This document shows positions 1-8,396 of a stretch of DNA of 50,525 nucleotides, piece by piece. The stretch's first letter is position 1, and each line of letters begins with the position of its first letter. Source of the stretch: Spirochaetales bacterium UBA6872 (lineage in GTDB: Bacteria; Spirochaetota; Spirochaetia; Sphaerochaetales; Sphaerochaetaceae); assembly GCA_002452215.1 (NCBI GenBank), contig DKCO01000057.1, forward strand, positions 1 through 50,525. The letters are read 5' to 3'. The notes beneath the pieces were generated by a model. That model did no database searches and had not been told where the DNA came from. It saw nothing but the letters and a program-made list of their open reading frames with translations. The translations under genes and the position numbers were made by a program.

Positions 1-25
1 GTGCGACTGAATAGTTACCAACAAG

Positions 26-56
26 AAAAAAATAAGCCCTTACAGTGTAAGGACTT
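26..56 (-). terminator. Intrinsic terminator of tRNA-Ser
   Basis: Read on the minus strand, AAG-CCTTAC pairs with GTAAGG-CTT around a 3-nt loop with one internal mismatch, and a run of seven T follows. It lies about 10 nt past the 3' end of tRNA-Ser. Confidence 0.7.
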
Positions 57-65
57 AAACAAGAA

Positions 66-150
66 CGGAGAGAGAGGGATTCGAACCCCCGGAGAGTTTC
101 CCCTCAGACGCTTTCAAGGCGCCCGCCTTCGACCACTCGGCCATCTCTCC
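66..150 (-). tRNA. tRNA-Ser (anticodon UGA)
   Basis: The acceptor stem GGAGAGA/TCTCTCC is perfect. The anticodon stem GGCGC/GCGTC carries the loop CTTGAAA, so the anticodon is UGA. A long variable arm (GAGGGGAAACTCTC region) marks it as class II serine. The T arm is GGGGG-TTCGAAT-CCCTC and the discriminator base is G. No CCA is encoded after the discriminator, so a CCA-adding enzyme is needed. Confidence 0.97.
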
Positions 151-205
151 AGATGCCAAATGACTTGGTTATTGTAGAAAGTATTTCTATATTTAGTCAA
201 GTAGA

Positions 206-234
206 AAGACACAAAGAATGAAATGTTATATTAT
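206..234 (+). promoter_or_regulatory. Promoter of the M28 peptidase gene, leaderless type
   Basis: AAGACA (206-211), a 17-nt spacer and TATTAT (229-234), followed by 8 nt and then the ATG at 243. No Shine-Dalgarno-like purine stretch lies in front of the ATG. Confidence 0.5.
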
Positions 235-242
235 CTGATGAT

Positions 243-1616
243 ATGGGCTCTAGATTCAATAAATTCAAGCAAGTTATTGCCAAGTTCACAAAGAGGGATG
301 GAATAGCAAAAGTTGAGACTCCAAATGATGATGAGATCATGCTATCTCATCTGTCTGATGATGCTAGGATATTATTGGAAGAATTGTATTCAGAGCTTGG
401 AGCAAGGCCCGCTGCAACAAAAGAATCTAGAAGAGCTGCACGTCGTATTGCTACTATATTAGAGCAATACACAGACGATGTAACAATAACAAGTGCGAGA
501 ATATACACATCGGTTTTCAAAGCTTTGATTATATCTTTGCTATGTGTTTCGCCAATTATATCCATAGCCACTATTTTCAATATACCAATCTTGGCTCTAT
601 CTATTTCGACAATTTGGCTAGTTTCTTTGATTATGCAATTAAAAAAGAAAAAAAACATTTTCAAAGCAATAATGCCATCAGATGAGGCTGCCAATGTCCA
701 TGGCATACTGGAGCCAGATGATATTGTAGAGGAGACTATTGTATTTACGGCACATCATGATACAGCACCAGAGAATAAAGCACAAAAGACATTTTCATTA
801 AGGTATTTTACTCTTTATTATCTTCCGGCGCTTGGATTTTTGATTCTAATCTTAACAATAATATCAGAGTTTTTTTGTGATATATTCCGCTCTTCTTTTG
901 TCCCTTCTATGGCTTTGGTTCCTTTTATTTGTTTTTCTGTTGTTGGACTTTTATTGACATATGCTCCAGTTGCTTGCATCAAAACTATAGGAAAGGACTA
1001 CGTATCTGGCGCGGGTGATAATCTTTCTGGGGTATCGGTTGTTGTGGAGATCCTCAGATATTTCAGTGCTCTCAAGAAAAGAGGCAAAGGCTTAAAACAT
1101 ACAAGGCTTGTTTTTGCATCATTCGATGGAGAAGAATGTGGAGCGCAAGGGTCTTATGCATGGTTCAAGGATAACAGTAAAATCCTATATAATGCACGAG
1201 TTGTTAATTTTGATGGCCTTTATAAATGCGATGACCTTGTCTTTCTTACACAAGATGGCAATGGACTCGTGCCACTATCTGCTGCTTTGGCATCGAAATG
1301 TGCGGAGATAGCTCACTTGATGGGTTACAAGATAGACACAGGCAAGCTTGGAATCATGGCAGGCGAGACTGATGCAATGTCGGCTGCAAAGAACGGATAT
1401 AAAGCAACCACTCTTACATCAATGCGTCCTGAAGTCAAAACACCGGCACATACTTCTGATGATACACCAGATAAAGTCGAGAAAGACGCTTTGGCGGCAT
1501 CTATATTGATTGGGATAAAACTAGCGGAATTGGAAGATTCCAAATGGCTCAAAGACAAAAATGATGAGAGTGTGCAATTTCTTGATCAAAACAAGCGATA
1601 TAAGCTTACGAAATAA
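243..1616 (+). CDS. M28-family membrane-associated zinc aminopeptidase
   Basis: Predicted di-zinc exopeptidase of family M28 (457 aa). The metal-ligand and catalytic pattern is complete: H171-x-D173 (in AHHDTAPE), D259 (in GAGDNLSG), E297-E298 (in FDGEECG), an Asp in AGETDAM, and H403 (in PAHTSDDT). Unlike secreted M28 enzymes it has no cleavable signal. Hydrophobic pairs at about 88-130 and 187-245 suggest four membrane segments inserted before and within the catalytic domain. The gene stands alone behind tRNA-Ser. Its 3' end overlaps the convergent yigZ-like gene by 11 bp. Substrate is unknown; leaderless start inferred from the promoter. Confidence 0.85.
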   Translation: MGSRFNKFKQVIAKFTKRDGIAKVETPNDDEIMLSHLSDDARILLEELYSELGARPAATKESRRAARRIATILEQYTDDVTITSARIYTSVFKALIISLLCVSPIISIATIFNIPILALSISTIWLVSLIMQLKKKKNIFKAIMPSDEAANVHGILEPDDIVEETIVFTAHHDTAPENKAQKTFSLRYFTLYYLPALGFLILILTIISEFFCDIFRSSFVPSMALVPFICFSVVGLLLTYAPVACIKTIGKDYVSGAGDNLSGVSVVVEILRYFSALKKRGKGLKHTRLVFASFDGEECGAQGSYAWFKDNSKILYNARVVNFDGLYKCDDLVFLTQDGNGLVPLSAALASKCAEIAHLMGYKIDTGKLGIMAGETDAMSAAKNGYKATTLTSMRPEVKTPAHTSDDTPDKVEKDALAASILIGIKLAELEDSKWLKDKNDESVQFLDQNKRYKLTK

Positions 1617-2196
1617 TTTCTATCTTGCCTTGGCCTATATCCAATGCATGTTTGATTAATTTGTCTTTTTGGTCGTTTGAAACCATTCCCTTTATTGTTA
1701 TTCTAGTTCCGAAGTCCTCGATGACATTCGCAACATTGAGGGAAGAAAGAGCTCGTTTGATTAGAGCATAGTCATCATAATCCAAAAGCAAAGAGAAAGA
1801 TGTTCTCTCCACAAGTTCTTCGGTTCTCGCAACTTTCAATACCTCTTTTGTACTGTCACCATAGGCTTTGACCAGTCCTCCTGTTCCCAAAAGCGTGCCG
1901 CCAAAATAACGGACAATACATACTGTGATATTTGTTATTCCTGATCCTTTCAGAACCTCGAAAGCGGGGCGTCCTGCTGTGTTTTTAGGTTCTTTGTCAT
2001 CTGAGAAAGAGAACATAGTTCCCTTATCTCCAACTACAGAAGCGTGTACAACATGCGTTGCATCCTTATATTGGTCTTTTGTATACAGAACTTTCTCTTT
2101 TGCCTCTTCGAGAGTTTTTGTTGGATATGCTATTGCAATGAATCTTGATTTCTTTATCTCGAGTTCAGCCCTAGCTTCATCTAGTAGTTGTAGCAT
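1606..2196 (-). CDS. YigZ/IMPACT (UPF0029) family protein
   Basis: 196 aa, the usual length for the family. The UPF0029 N-terminal domain is recognisable by FSFSDDKEPKNTAGRP (about residues 63-77) and the glycine-rich RYFGG-TLLGTGGLVKAY (96-112). The family is related to eukaryotic IMPACT; bacterial members are thought to bind nucleic acid or act near translation, but no exact reaction is established. A TATAAT box ends 6 nt before the ATG and there is no Shine-Dalgarno sequence, so the gene may have its own leaderless promoter even though the aldo/keto reductase gene ends only 24 nt upstream. The last 11 bp overlap the M28 gene tail to tail. Confidence 0.9.
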   Translation of the reverse strand: MLQLLDEARAELEIKKSRFIAIAYPTKTLEEAKEKVLYTKDQYKDATHVVHASVVGDKGTMFSFSDDKEPKNTAGRPAFEVLKGSGITNITVCIVRYFGGTLLGTGGLVKAYGDSTKEVLKVARTEELVERTSFSLLLDYDDYALIKRALSSLNVANVIEDFGTRITIKGMVSNDQKDKLIKHALDIGQGKIEIIS

Positions 2197-2202
2197 ATCA
2201 AG

Positions 2203-2208
2203 ATTATA
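2203..2208 (-). promoter_or_regulatory. Consensus -10 box 6 nt before yigZ ATG
   Basis: Minus strand reads TATAAT, CTTGAT, ATG. A possible -35 TTGCGC lies 18 nt further upstream, inside the 3' end of the preceding gene. Transcription would start at the A of the ATG. Confidence 0.5.
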
Positions 2209-2220
2209 GATAACTGAATA

Positions 2221-3099
2221 TTACGGGCGCAAGTAATCATGGCAAAAGATGTTGTCTGATGAGGTTTTTCTGCTTAGGTTTGAAGCAAGAGATGAAAGAT
2301 GGCAAATCTCTTCCTTCTCCAGGTTTATTTCATTGAGTTTCAAGTGCTCTTTTTTTGATGCACCAAATACAACAGCATAAACGCCAATGCTTTCAACCCA
2401 CGATAGAGCAATATTTGCAAAAGAGCACTCGTACTTTTCGGATAGTTTTCTTATCTCGCTCATAAGATCTTTGTACTCTATAAATCCATCCTTGAAGATA
2501 TATAAATCCTTTCTTGAGTCTTCAAATTCTTCCTGGCCCACATCTTTCGACAAGGTTCCCATCCCGAGAGGTGCATAGCCATATATGTCAATTGCGAGCT
2601 CTTTCTCATCTTCATAGTCCTTATCCCAGATTAACGAAAGAGGCCTTTCATGGATTTCTATGCTGAAATCTGAGATTGCCTTTTTTAGTAGCTGTAGAGG
2701 AAAATTCGAAACGCCAATTTTTTTCGCAATTCCTTTCGCTTTCAAATTCTCCAATCGCTTGAGTGATTTGAAGATTGATGCATCATCGGCAGGCCAATGC
2801 AATAAAAGCGCATCAATATAGTTTGTATGCAATCGGTTCAAGCAAGTTTCAACCTTCTTCTCAAGTGTTGGAATAGGCATTACTTTTGTTGTTATTTCGA
2901 TATTTTGTCTTTCAATTGAAAGCTCTTTAATCGCACTGTATAGGTAATTGTCAGCAGACTTGTAGCTATAAGCACTATCGAAGGCTGTTATTCCGCTCCT
3001 GATAGCTTCTTTTATAAGATTTTTGGAGTCCGATGGGGAGAGCATTCTGTGAAATGTACTATCACCCATATTCCATAGTCCAAGAACTTTTTTGCTCAT
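2221..3099 (-). CDS. Aldo/keto reductase
   Basis: NAD(P)H-dependent oxidoreductase of the AKR superfamily, 292 aa. The catalytic tetrad is visible: D41 and Y46 (FDSAYSY), K72 (ITTKV) and H101 (LLLHWP). The segment KKIGVSNFP (about 126-134) is the typical strand after the barrel core. The start is supported by GAAGGAT 6-7 nt upstream of the ATG. The substrate cannot be told from sequence. It is transcribed away from the NUDIX gene's end (37-bp gap), so it could share a transcript with the NUDIX gene upstream of it. Confidence 0.88.
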   Translation of the reverse strand: MSKKVLGLWNMGDSTFHRMLSPSDSKNLIKEAIRSGITAFDSAYSYKSADNYLYSAIKELSIERQNIEITTKVMPIPTLEKKVETCLNRLHTNYIDALLLHWPADDASIFKSLKRLENLKAKGIAKKIGVSNFPLQLLKKAISDFSIEIHERPLSLIWDKDYEDEKELAIDIYGYAPLGMGTLSKDVGQEEFEDSRKDLYIFKDGFIEYKDLMSEIRKLSEKYECSFANIALSWVESIGVYAVVFGASKKEHLKLNEINLEKEEICHLSSLASNLSRKTSSDNIFCHDYLRP

Positions 3100-3136
3100 A
3101 GTTTATCCTTCATCTTTCAACTAAGAATAAATTTGA

Positions 3137-3982
3137 TTATTCATCCTTATCGATTTCGACAATTTTGCTATCGAGCATTTTTTTGTCATCAAAGACAAAG
3201 TACCCTTCAAAGTGCTTACCTGATATGGCCATAGGAAGCCATAGCTTATCGTCTTCCCACATCCTAGAGTAGTCTAGCTCATTTACTTTGCACCAGAATG
3301 GTCTTGTTTCTTCACACTCGTCGATTAATTCTCCGCTATACGAATGTGCGAAAAACACATATCCAAGCATCCTGATTCCATCTTTGAACTGAAAGTAAAG
3401 AGTTCCAACTTCCTCTAATTGTGATACATCGACTCCTGTCTCTTCCTTTGTCTCTCTGATTGCTGCTTCCTTCTTGGTTTCCTCTATCTCGATGTGTCCG
3501 CCAGGAGCATTCAGATAACCTGTGCCCATACCTTTCTTCTTTTCTATCAAAAGAACTTCGTCGCCAGAAAAGAGATAAGTCAATACGCATCTCTCTGTCG
3601 GTTCCCATTTGTCCCAAGGAACCTCGTCGACAGTATTTGCATCTACGCATTGCTTTTCTACAATTTCGGTCTTGCTAAGCGTTTTTTGCTCACGTTTTTT
3701 TGCCTCATCGGGAAAAGCTTTGTTGAAGCATTCTGTGCAAAAGTTCTCATCTCCGCCAATGATTTGCTCGAATTTGAGTCTTTTTCCGCATGATGCGCAA
3801 TGGAGACGAAATGGGAAGAATTGCCTTCTGAATATAAAAAAGAGTGAAATCCCAAGTGCGATTATGATCCAATCTAGCCAATCAGGCCAACCTTTGTAGG
3901 TCCTTACGAACAACAACAGGTAGATTGCTAGAAAATCTACAGCCCAAAAAAGCAAAGCTCTTCTTTTTTTCGTCGTATGCAT
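3137..3982 (-). CDS. Membrane-anchored zinc-ribbon NUDIX hydrolase
   Basis: With the start at the ATG at 3982 (281 aa) the order is: two membrane segments (about 11-27 and 38-52), a four-cysteine zinc ribbon (C62-x2-C65, C82-x2-C85), a charged linker, then a NUDIX domain with a full box (G162-x5-E168-x7-R176-E177-x2-E180-E181-x-G183-V184). NUDIX enzymes hydrolyse nucleoside diphosphates linked to another group. I prefer this start to the longer TTG-initiated reading at 4099 because a TTTACG-16-TATAAT promoter lies inside that extension and AAAGAAAG precedes this ATG. Membrane plus zinc-ribbon plus NUDIX is an unusual arrangement; the substrate is unknown. Confidence 0.82.
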   Translation of the reverse strand: MHTTKKRRALLFWAVDFLAIYLLLFVRTYKGWPDWLDWIIIALGISLFFIFRRQFFPFRLHCASCGKRLKFEQIIGGDENFCTECFNKAFPDEAKKREQKTLSKTEIVEKQCVDANTVDEVPWDKWEPTERCVLTYLFSGDEVLLIEKKKGMGTGYLNAPGGHIEIEETKKEAAIRETKEETGVDVSQLEEVGTLYFQFKDGIRMLGYVFFAHSYSGELIDECEETRPFWCKVNELDYSRMWEDDKLWLPMAISGKHFEGYFVFDDKKMLDSKIVEIDKDE

Positions 3983-4010
3983 AAGCTTTCTTTGGTAAAT
4001 GTTCAAGATG

Positions 4011-4038
4011 ATTATAGCGAAAAGCAAAAACTCGTAAA
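4011..4038 (-). promoter_or_regulatory. Promoter of the NUDIX gene
   Basis: On the minus strand TTTACG (4038-4033), a 16-nt spacer and a perfect TATAAT (4016-4011) lie about 28 nt before the preferred ATG. This leaves a short SD-containing leader and helps decide the start. Confidence 0.55.
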
Positions 4039-4123
4039 TTCTGGAAAAGCAGTTTAAAATCATGATAAATAGATTAGTGACTCTTATGTTTATTTTCAAT
4101 GATGTAAGGTGGGTAATGTAATC

Positions 4124-5098
4124 ATGGCAAGGTTTGTATTGTGTGGCACAGGCTGGAGAGCGCAGTTCTATTTGCGCATCGCAAATGCTCTTCCAAGTTT
4201 GTTTTCAATAAGTTCGATATATACAAGAAGCGAGCAAAGAGCCAAAGAGCTGGTAGCTAATGGGTATATAGCTTCAACTGACTTGGATAGTGCTCTTTCC
4301 GAAGAACATGACTTCGTGGTGGTCGCAAGCGGCAAGAACGGTTTTCTTCATCTTTTGGAACAATTGGATGAAAGAGGGGAGGTCATTGCAAGCGAGACGA
4401 CGTTCTCATCTCTTTCGGACTCGGATCTGTCAATAGTAGAAAAGATCGATGGATATTGTTTGGAGCAATATTGGTTTACTCCCTTATATGGATCGATAAG
4501 AAACTCTCTTCCGAAGATTGGTGATATCGAATCTGTATACCTATCTGCTCTTCATAATCATCATTCTGCATCAATCTTGAGAGGGATATTCCCAAATGAA
4601 ATTGTGGTACAAAGCCAGCTTTTGATGGAAAATGATTCAAAGTGCATGAAAAGTGGATCTCGATATGGGCTTTTGAAGAAGAATGAAACCGAGGCTTATA
4701 AAAGGCGTATTAATTTGGCAAGGCTTTCTGGAGGACAAGTATTCATAAACGATTTTTCATCCAATCAATACCATAGCTACATAATTCCATCCAGGATTGA
4801 AATTCGTGGTGAAAAGGGTGTCATTACGGAAAAAGGAGTCACATATATAAATGATAATGGCTATCCAATCAAAATGGATTTTTGCTTTCATAGGGATTTG
4901 GACCAAATCAATCAGAATCCAACTCTTTCGCATGTTACTCTAGGTGATACTGTCATATTTGAAAATGAGTTTTATCCTGCAATGCTGAATGATGATGAAA
5001 TAGCTATTGCAACCATGATGAAAAGGCTTGCAGAGGGAAGGCTTAACTATTCGATAGAAAATGGAGTTGAGGACGCGCGTATCGGGAAGTTGTTATGA
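4124..5098 (+). CDS. Gfo/Idh/MocA-family oxidoreductase
   Basis: 324 aa from the ATG at 4124. The N-terminal Rossmann motif VLCGTGWRAQ replaces the usual GxGxxG, and the C-terminal half has the long beta-sheet pattern of the GFO/IDH/MocA fold. The sequence EQYWFTPLY sits where the family's substrate-pocket segment is expected. A GTG at 4109 is possible, but it falls inside the AAGGTGG ribosome-binding site that serves the ATG. Members oxidise or reduce sugars, inositols and related polyols with NAD(P); the substrate here is not deducible. It is divergent from the NUDIX gene and sits upstream of deoC, which has its own promoter. Confidence 0.8.
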   Translation: MARFVLCGTGWRAQFYLRIANALPSLFSISSIYTRSEQRAKELVANGYIASTDLDSALSEEHDFVVVASGKNGFLHLLEQLDERGEVIASETTFSSLSDSDLSIVEKIDGYCLEQYWFTPLYGSIRNSLPKIGDIESVYLSALHNHHSASILRGIFPNEIVVQSQLLMENDSKCMKSGSRYGLLKKNETEAYKRRINLARLSGGQVFINDFSSNQYHSYIIPSRIEIRGEKGVITEKGVTYINDNGYPIKMDFCFHRDLDQINQNPTLSHVTLGDTVIFENEFYPAMLNDDEIAIATMMKRLAEGRLNYSIENGVEDARIGKLL

Positions 5099-5124
5099 AT
5101 TCTCTTATATGCTTTCCCATTTTA

Positions 5125-5153
5125 TTGCCAACTTGCAACTATTGGGTTAATCT
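5125..5153 (+). promoter_or_regulatory. deoC promoter
   Basis: TTGCCA (5125-5130), 17-nt spacer, TAATCT (5148-5153). A short leader carries the strong ribosome-binding site GGAGGAG just before the ATG at 5174. Confidence 0.6.
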
Positions 5154-5173
5154 TTTTCTGCTGGAGGAGTCTT

Positions 5174-5836
5174 ATGAAGATTTCGAAATATATAGATCAT
5201 ACAGTATTGGCAGCTGATGCCGATAAGAGGAAAATCGAGAAACTTTGCCAAGAAGCGAAAGAATATGATTTTGCATCTGTTTGTGTAAATACTTGCTGGG
5301 TGCCACTGTGTGCAGAGCTATTGAAAGATACAGATGTCAATGTTTGTACTGTGGTTGGCTTTCCACTTGGTGCCATGAGCACTGAAGCAAAGGCTTATGA
5401 GGCTGAGTGGGCTGTAAAGCATGGAGCTGATGAAGTAGATATGGTCCTGAATGTTGGATTTATGAAATCCGGGATGGTTAGAGAAGCAAAGGACGATATC
5501 AAAGAAGTCAAGAAAGCGACAGGCGGAAAACTATTGAAGGTTATTTTGGAAACTTGCCTTTTGACTGATGAAGAGAAGAAAGTTGCTTGTGAGATTGCTA
5601 TGGATGCTGGTGCTGATTATGTGAAGACGTCCACTGGATTTTCAAAAGGTGGTGCTACTGTGCATGATGTTGAGTTGATGAGAGCCACTGTCGGCAACAA
5701 GCTTGGCGTGAAAGCCTCTGGAGGGATCAGAGACTATGAAACAGCTGTCGCAATGATCAAGGCTGGAGCATCACGTCTAGGGTGCAGTGCGGGGGTCGCA
5801 ATTGTCAACGGAGCATCATCAGATGCCACATATTGA
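5174..5836 (+). CDS. deoC: Deoxyribose-phosphate aldolase
   Basis: Cleaves 2-deoxyribose-5-phosphate to glyceraldehyde-3-phosphate and acetaldehyde, the last step of deoxynucleoside breakdown. 220 aa, standard for the DeoC class-I aldolase family. The Schiff-base lysine K151 lies in YVKTSTGF, the second lysine K180 in VKASGGIRD, and the acid residue D89 in EVDMVLN. A GGAGGAG ribosome-binding site precedes the ATG. The stop codon overlaps the next gene (thymidine-kinase-like) by 14 nt, implying translational coupling and a joint role in deoxynucleoside salvage. Confidence 0.96.
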   Translation: MKISKYIDHTVLAADADKRKIEKLCQEAKEYDFASVCVNTCWVPLCAELLKDTDVNVCTVVGFPLGAMSTEAKAYEAEWAVKHGADEVDMVLNVGFMKSGMVREAKDDIKEVKKATGGKLLKVILETCLLTDEEKKVACEIAMDAGADYVKTSTGFSKGGATVHDVELMRATVGNKLGVKASGGIRDYETAVAMIKAGASRLGCSAGVAIVNGASSDATY

Positions 5837-6965
5837 GTTTGATAATCCAGGCGAGGATTTTTTGAAATCATTGGGTTTCCCAACCCTGGATGTGCACCAA
5901 ACATTTACTCATTTTGATTTTACTGTACCAGGGCGAAGAGTCCTTCTTATAGGGCCTATGGGATCTGGAAAGACAGAGTATGCTGCAAGAGTCTGGAGGG
6001 ATGCTGAGATTACAGCAAAAAAGAGCTCTGTTGTGCGAGACTGCTGTACAACTGGCATGAGAGACAGAAGAAGAGTTTTCTTCATTCGTTCTGAAATCGA
6101 TGGCTCAAGATTCAAGGATTATCCATCGGATGCGCTTGCATATCGATCTGGTTATATCAGGTGCGGAGAGAATATTGCGAGGATACATGATAGCTTTGGC
6201 TTTGAGCAAGTCCTGATTGATAATCCAACTGTCGGGACTTTCATAATAGATGAGGCTTCTTTTTTCGATGAGCGTCTTGCTTACGTTGCTAGAAACTATG
6301 CACTTGATGAAGGATGTATGTTTGTATTCCCAACATTGGTGCTCAATTTCAGAAGAGAATTCTTCAACTCTACAGCACGTCTGATGCTTGATATTGCCAC
6401 AGATGTGATTCCTCTTACAGCTTATTGTGAGCATCCGGATTGCACATCCGATGCGTTCTACACTTATAGGTATTACAAAATAGGGGAAAAAGAGTGTCCG
6501 GCGCTTTTCTTTGATCCATTGATTGTTGTAGGTGGTGATAAAATCAAAAACAGTGCATTGGAGCCAAACTATGCATCAAGATGTGACAAACACCACTATC
6601 TTCCGGGAAAGGAATATACATTCTTTACTCTGAAGCCACTTGGACAGGAGGCATCAAAGGGCAACACAGCTCCATTGATATCAGAGTTGGAATCTCTGAA
6701 AGGGAATATAAGCTCTTCGCTTTTATACAAGAATCTATTGCAAAGATACTCAGATGGGCCAGATGCTGAGAAGTACATGAACTCTGTTTCCACAGGGTTG
6801 ATTGCAGAGAAAGCTCTCGCATACCTCTTTTGCGAGCAAAATATACTCAATGAAGTACTTTTGCATAAAATAGTTACTGATTTAGAGCTTGATACAAAGT
6901 ATCTTGAGAAAGTATTGGCAGATAACAGGCATCCAGTATCGTTTGACCAGCAATACTTGTTCTAG
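5823..6965 (+). CDS. Enlarged type II thymidine-kinase-like protein
   Basis: 380 aa from the ATG at 5823 (GGAG 10 nt upstream; a GTG at 5787 has no such site). The order of motifs matches type II (TK1-like) thymidine kinase: P-loop IGPMGSGKT (about 43-51), Walker B FIIDEASFFD (about 139-148), then LTAYCEHPDC with a following A-F-Y-T-x-R and a later VVGGD...RCDKHH that resemble the TK1 zinc-binding lasso. Typical TK is about 190-230 aa; this one has a longer middle and about 110 extra C-terminal residues with no motif I know. Overlap with deoC supports a nucleoside-salvage role. It could also be a related P-loop kinase with a different substrate. Confidence 0.7.
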   Translation: MPHIEFDNPGEDFLKSLGFPTLDVHQTFTHFDFTVPGRRVLLIGPMGSGKTEYAARVWRDAEITAKKSSVVRDCCTTGMRDRRRVFFIRSEIDGSRFKDYPSDALAYRSGYIRCGENIARIHDSFGFEQVLIDNPTVGTFIIDEASFFDERLAYVARNYALDEGCMFVFPTLVLNFRREFFNSTARLMLDIATDVIPLTAYCEHPDCTSDAFYTYRYYKIGEKECPALFFDPLIVVGGDKIKNSALEPNYASRCDKHHYLPGKEYTFFTLKPLGQEASKGNTAPLISELESLKGNISSSLLYKNLLQRYSDGPDAEKYMNSVSTGLIAEKALAYLFCEQNILNEVLLHKIVTDLELDTKYLEKVLADNRHPVSFDQQYLF

Positions 6966-6989
6966 CTGCTTGTTTTTCATGAAAGCTAC

Positions 6990-7023
6990 GAGAGCCAAGC
7001 AATGCACTTGGCCCTCTTTTTTT
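6990..7023 (+). terminator. Terminator after the deoC operon
   Basis: GAG-A-GCCAAG pairs with CTTGGC-C-CTC across an 8-nt loop with one internal mismatch, followed by seven T. The convergent trpB gene ends 2 nt beyond. Confidence 0.8.
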
Positions 7024-7024
7024 G

Positions 7025-8317
7025 TTATTTTCTTTTTCCTGTCTGTATATGCGAGAGAAAGTCCTTGTAGCTTGAGGCTTTCTCTTCTGGCTCATATTCG
7101 ACAAGTGGGTAGTTTTGCATAACAAAGTCTATATCCTTGTCGCCTCGTCCAGAGAGGTTGATCAGAATATTCTTTCCTTTCCCAAGCTTTTCGGCCAGCT
7201 TTACGCCATAAGCAACAGCATGGCTTGATTCCAATGCTGGTATTATGCCTTCCATTCTTGATAGCGCATAGAATGCCTCCACGGCCTCTCTGTCGGTTAT
7301 TGTTTCATAGTTCACTCTTCCAATTTGGTGCAAATAGCTATGTTGTGGACCAACTCCTGGGTAGTCAAGTCCTGATGCAATCGAATAGACAGGTAAAGGC
7401 TGGCCTTTTTCATCTTGGATTACAAGAGATTTAAAGCCGTGTAGTATTCCAACTTTTCCTTTTGATATCGTAGCTGCATGGTTTGGTGTATCTAAACCTT
7501 CTCCTGCTGGCTCTACACCATATAAATCAACATCCTTGTCATCAATGAATGCAGAGAAAATGCCCATCGCATTTGAGCCACCTCCTACGCATGCGACAAC
7601 CGAATCGGGAAGGCGTCCTGTCATTTGTACAATTTGCTTTCTAGCCTCAACTCCTACTATGGATTGGAAGTCTCTGACCATCATTGGAAATGGGTGCGGT
7701 CCTACGACTGAACCTATGCAATATATCTGGTTCACAGGGTCTTTTAGATATGCTTTGAATGCCTCATCGACGGCATCTTTCAATGTCCTTGTTCCAGATT
7801 TCACAGCAATTACTTTTGCTCCTAATACCTTCATCCTAAGAACATTGGGTGACTCTTTCATGACATCGACTTCTCCCATGTAGATATCACATTCAAGCCC
7901 CATTAATGCTGCCGCAGTGGCAAGGGCAACGCCATGCTGTCCTGCTCCTGTTTCTGCTATGACTTTCTTCTTTCCAAGCCTCTTTGCCAGCAATACTTCA
8001 CCAAGACAATGGTTGATCTTGTGTGCGCCTGTATGATTCAAATCCTCTCTTTTTAGGTAGATATTGCTACCTCCAACAGCATCGGTAAGACGTTTTGCGA
8101 AGAAGACAGGGGATGGGCGACCTGTGTAGTGTTCTTCTAAATTTGCAAGCTCGTCTATAAATGATGGATCCTTGGAAATCTCTTCGTACTTGAGTGTGAT
8201 CTCGTCCATGACTTTTTGCAAATCTTCTGGAATATAGGATCCTCCGTATTCCCCAAAGTAGCCCTTTTTGTCGGGCATGTTTTCTGTATTGATTTCTTTG
8301 TTTACTAAGTTCTTCAT
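7025..8317 (-). CDS. trpB: Tryptophan synthase beta chain (orphan)
   Basis: PLP enzyme that joins indole and serine to make tryptophan. 430 aa. The PLP lysine K100 is in HTGAHKINH, the phosphate-binding loop is GGGSNAMG, and GSVVGPHPFP and ESSHAVAYG are typical of the main TrpB1 type. No trpA or other trp gene is in the window, so it may salvage free indole or have its trpA partner elsewhere. TTGACA-17-TAACAT stands 6 nt before the first ATG with no Shine-Dalgarno site, predicting a leaderless mRNA. An alternative start at M14 also lacks a ribosome-binding site. Confidence 0.95.
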   Translation of the reverse strand: MKNLVNKEINTENMPDKKGYFGEYGGSYIPEDLQKVMDEITLKYEEISKDPSFIDELANLEEHYTGRPSPVFFAKRLTDAVGGSNIYLKREDLNHTGAHKINHCLGEVLLAKRLGKKKVIAETGAGQHGVALATAAALMGLECDIYMGEVDVMKESPNVLRMKVLGAKVIAVKSGTRTLKDAVDEAFKAYLKDPVNQIYCIGSVVGPHPFPMMVRDFQSIVGVEARKQIVQMTGRLPDSVVACVGGGSNAMGIFSAFIDDKDVDLYGVEPAGEGLDTPNHAATISKGKVGILHGFKSLVIQDEKGQPLPVYSIASGLDYPGVGPQHSYLHQIGRVNYETITDREAVEAFYALSRMEGIIPALESSHAVAYGVKLAEKLGKGKNILINLSGRGDKDIDFVMQNYPLVEYEPEEKASSYKDFLSHIQTGKRK

Positions 8318-8323
8318 GTTATT

Positions 8324-8352
8324 ATGTTACTATTTATAGAAACATATGTCAA
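8324..8352 (-). promoter_or_regulatory. trpB promoter, leaderless type
   Basis: Minus strand: TTGACA (8352-8347), exactly 17 nt, TAACAT (8329-8324), 6 nt, ATG at 8317. The predicted transcription start is the A of the start codon. Confidence 0.7.
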
Positions 8353-8396
8353 TCCCTTTTTCTTATTAACTCGCCATGTTGATAAATTGACATATG
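8343..8396. repeat. 10-bp inverted repeat joining the trpB and rpsD promoters
   Basis: CATATGTCAA (8343-8352) and TTGACATATG (8387-8396) are perfect inverted copies separated by 34 bp. Each contains the -35 hexamer of one of the two divergent promoters. They could simply be two similar promoters or a paired operator for one regulator. Confidence 0.6.

Noticed and set aside
3983..4099. 39-codon N-terminal extension of the NUDIX protein from a TTG
   Set aside because: A consensus promoter (TATAAT 4016-4011) lies inside it, it has no ribosome-binding site, and it would leave only about 24 bp to the divergent ATG.
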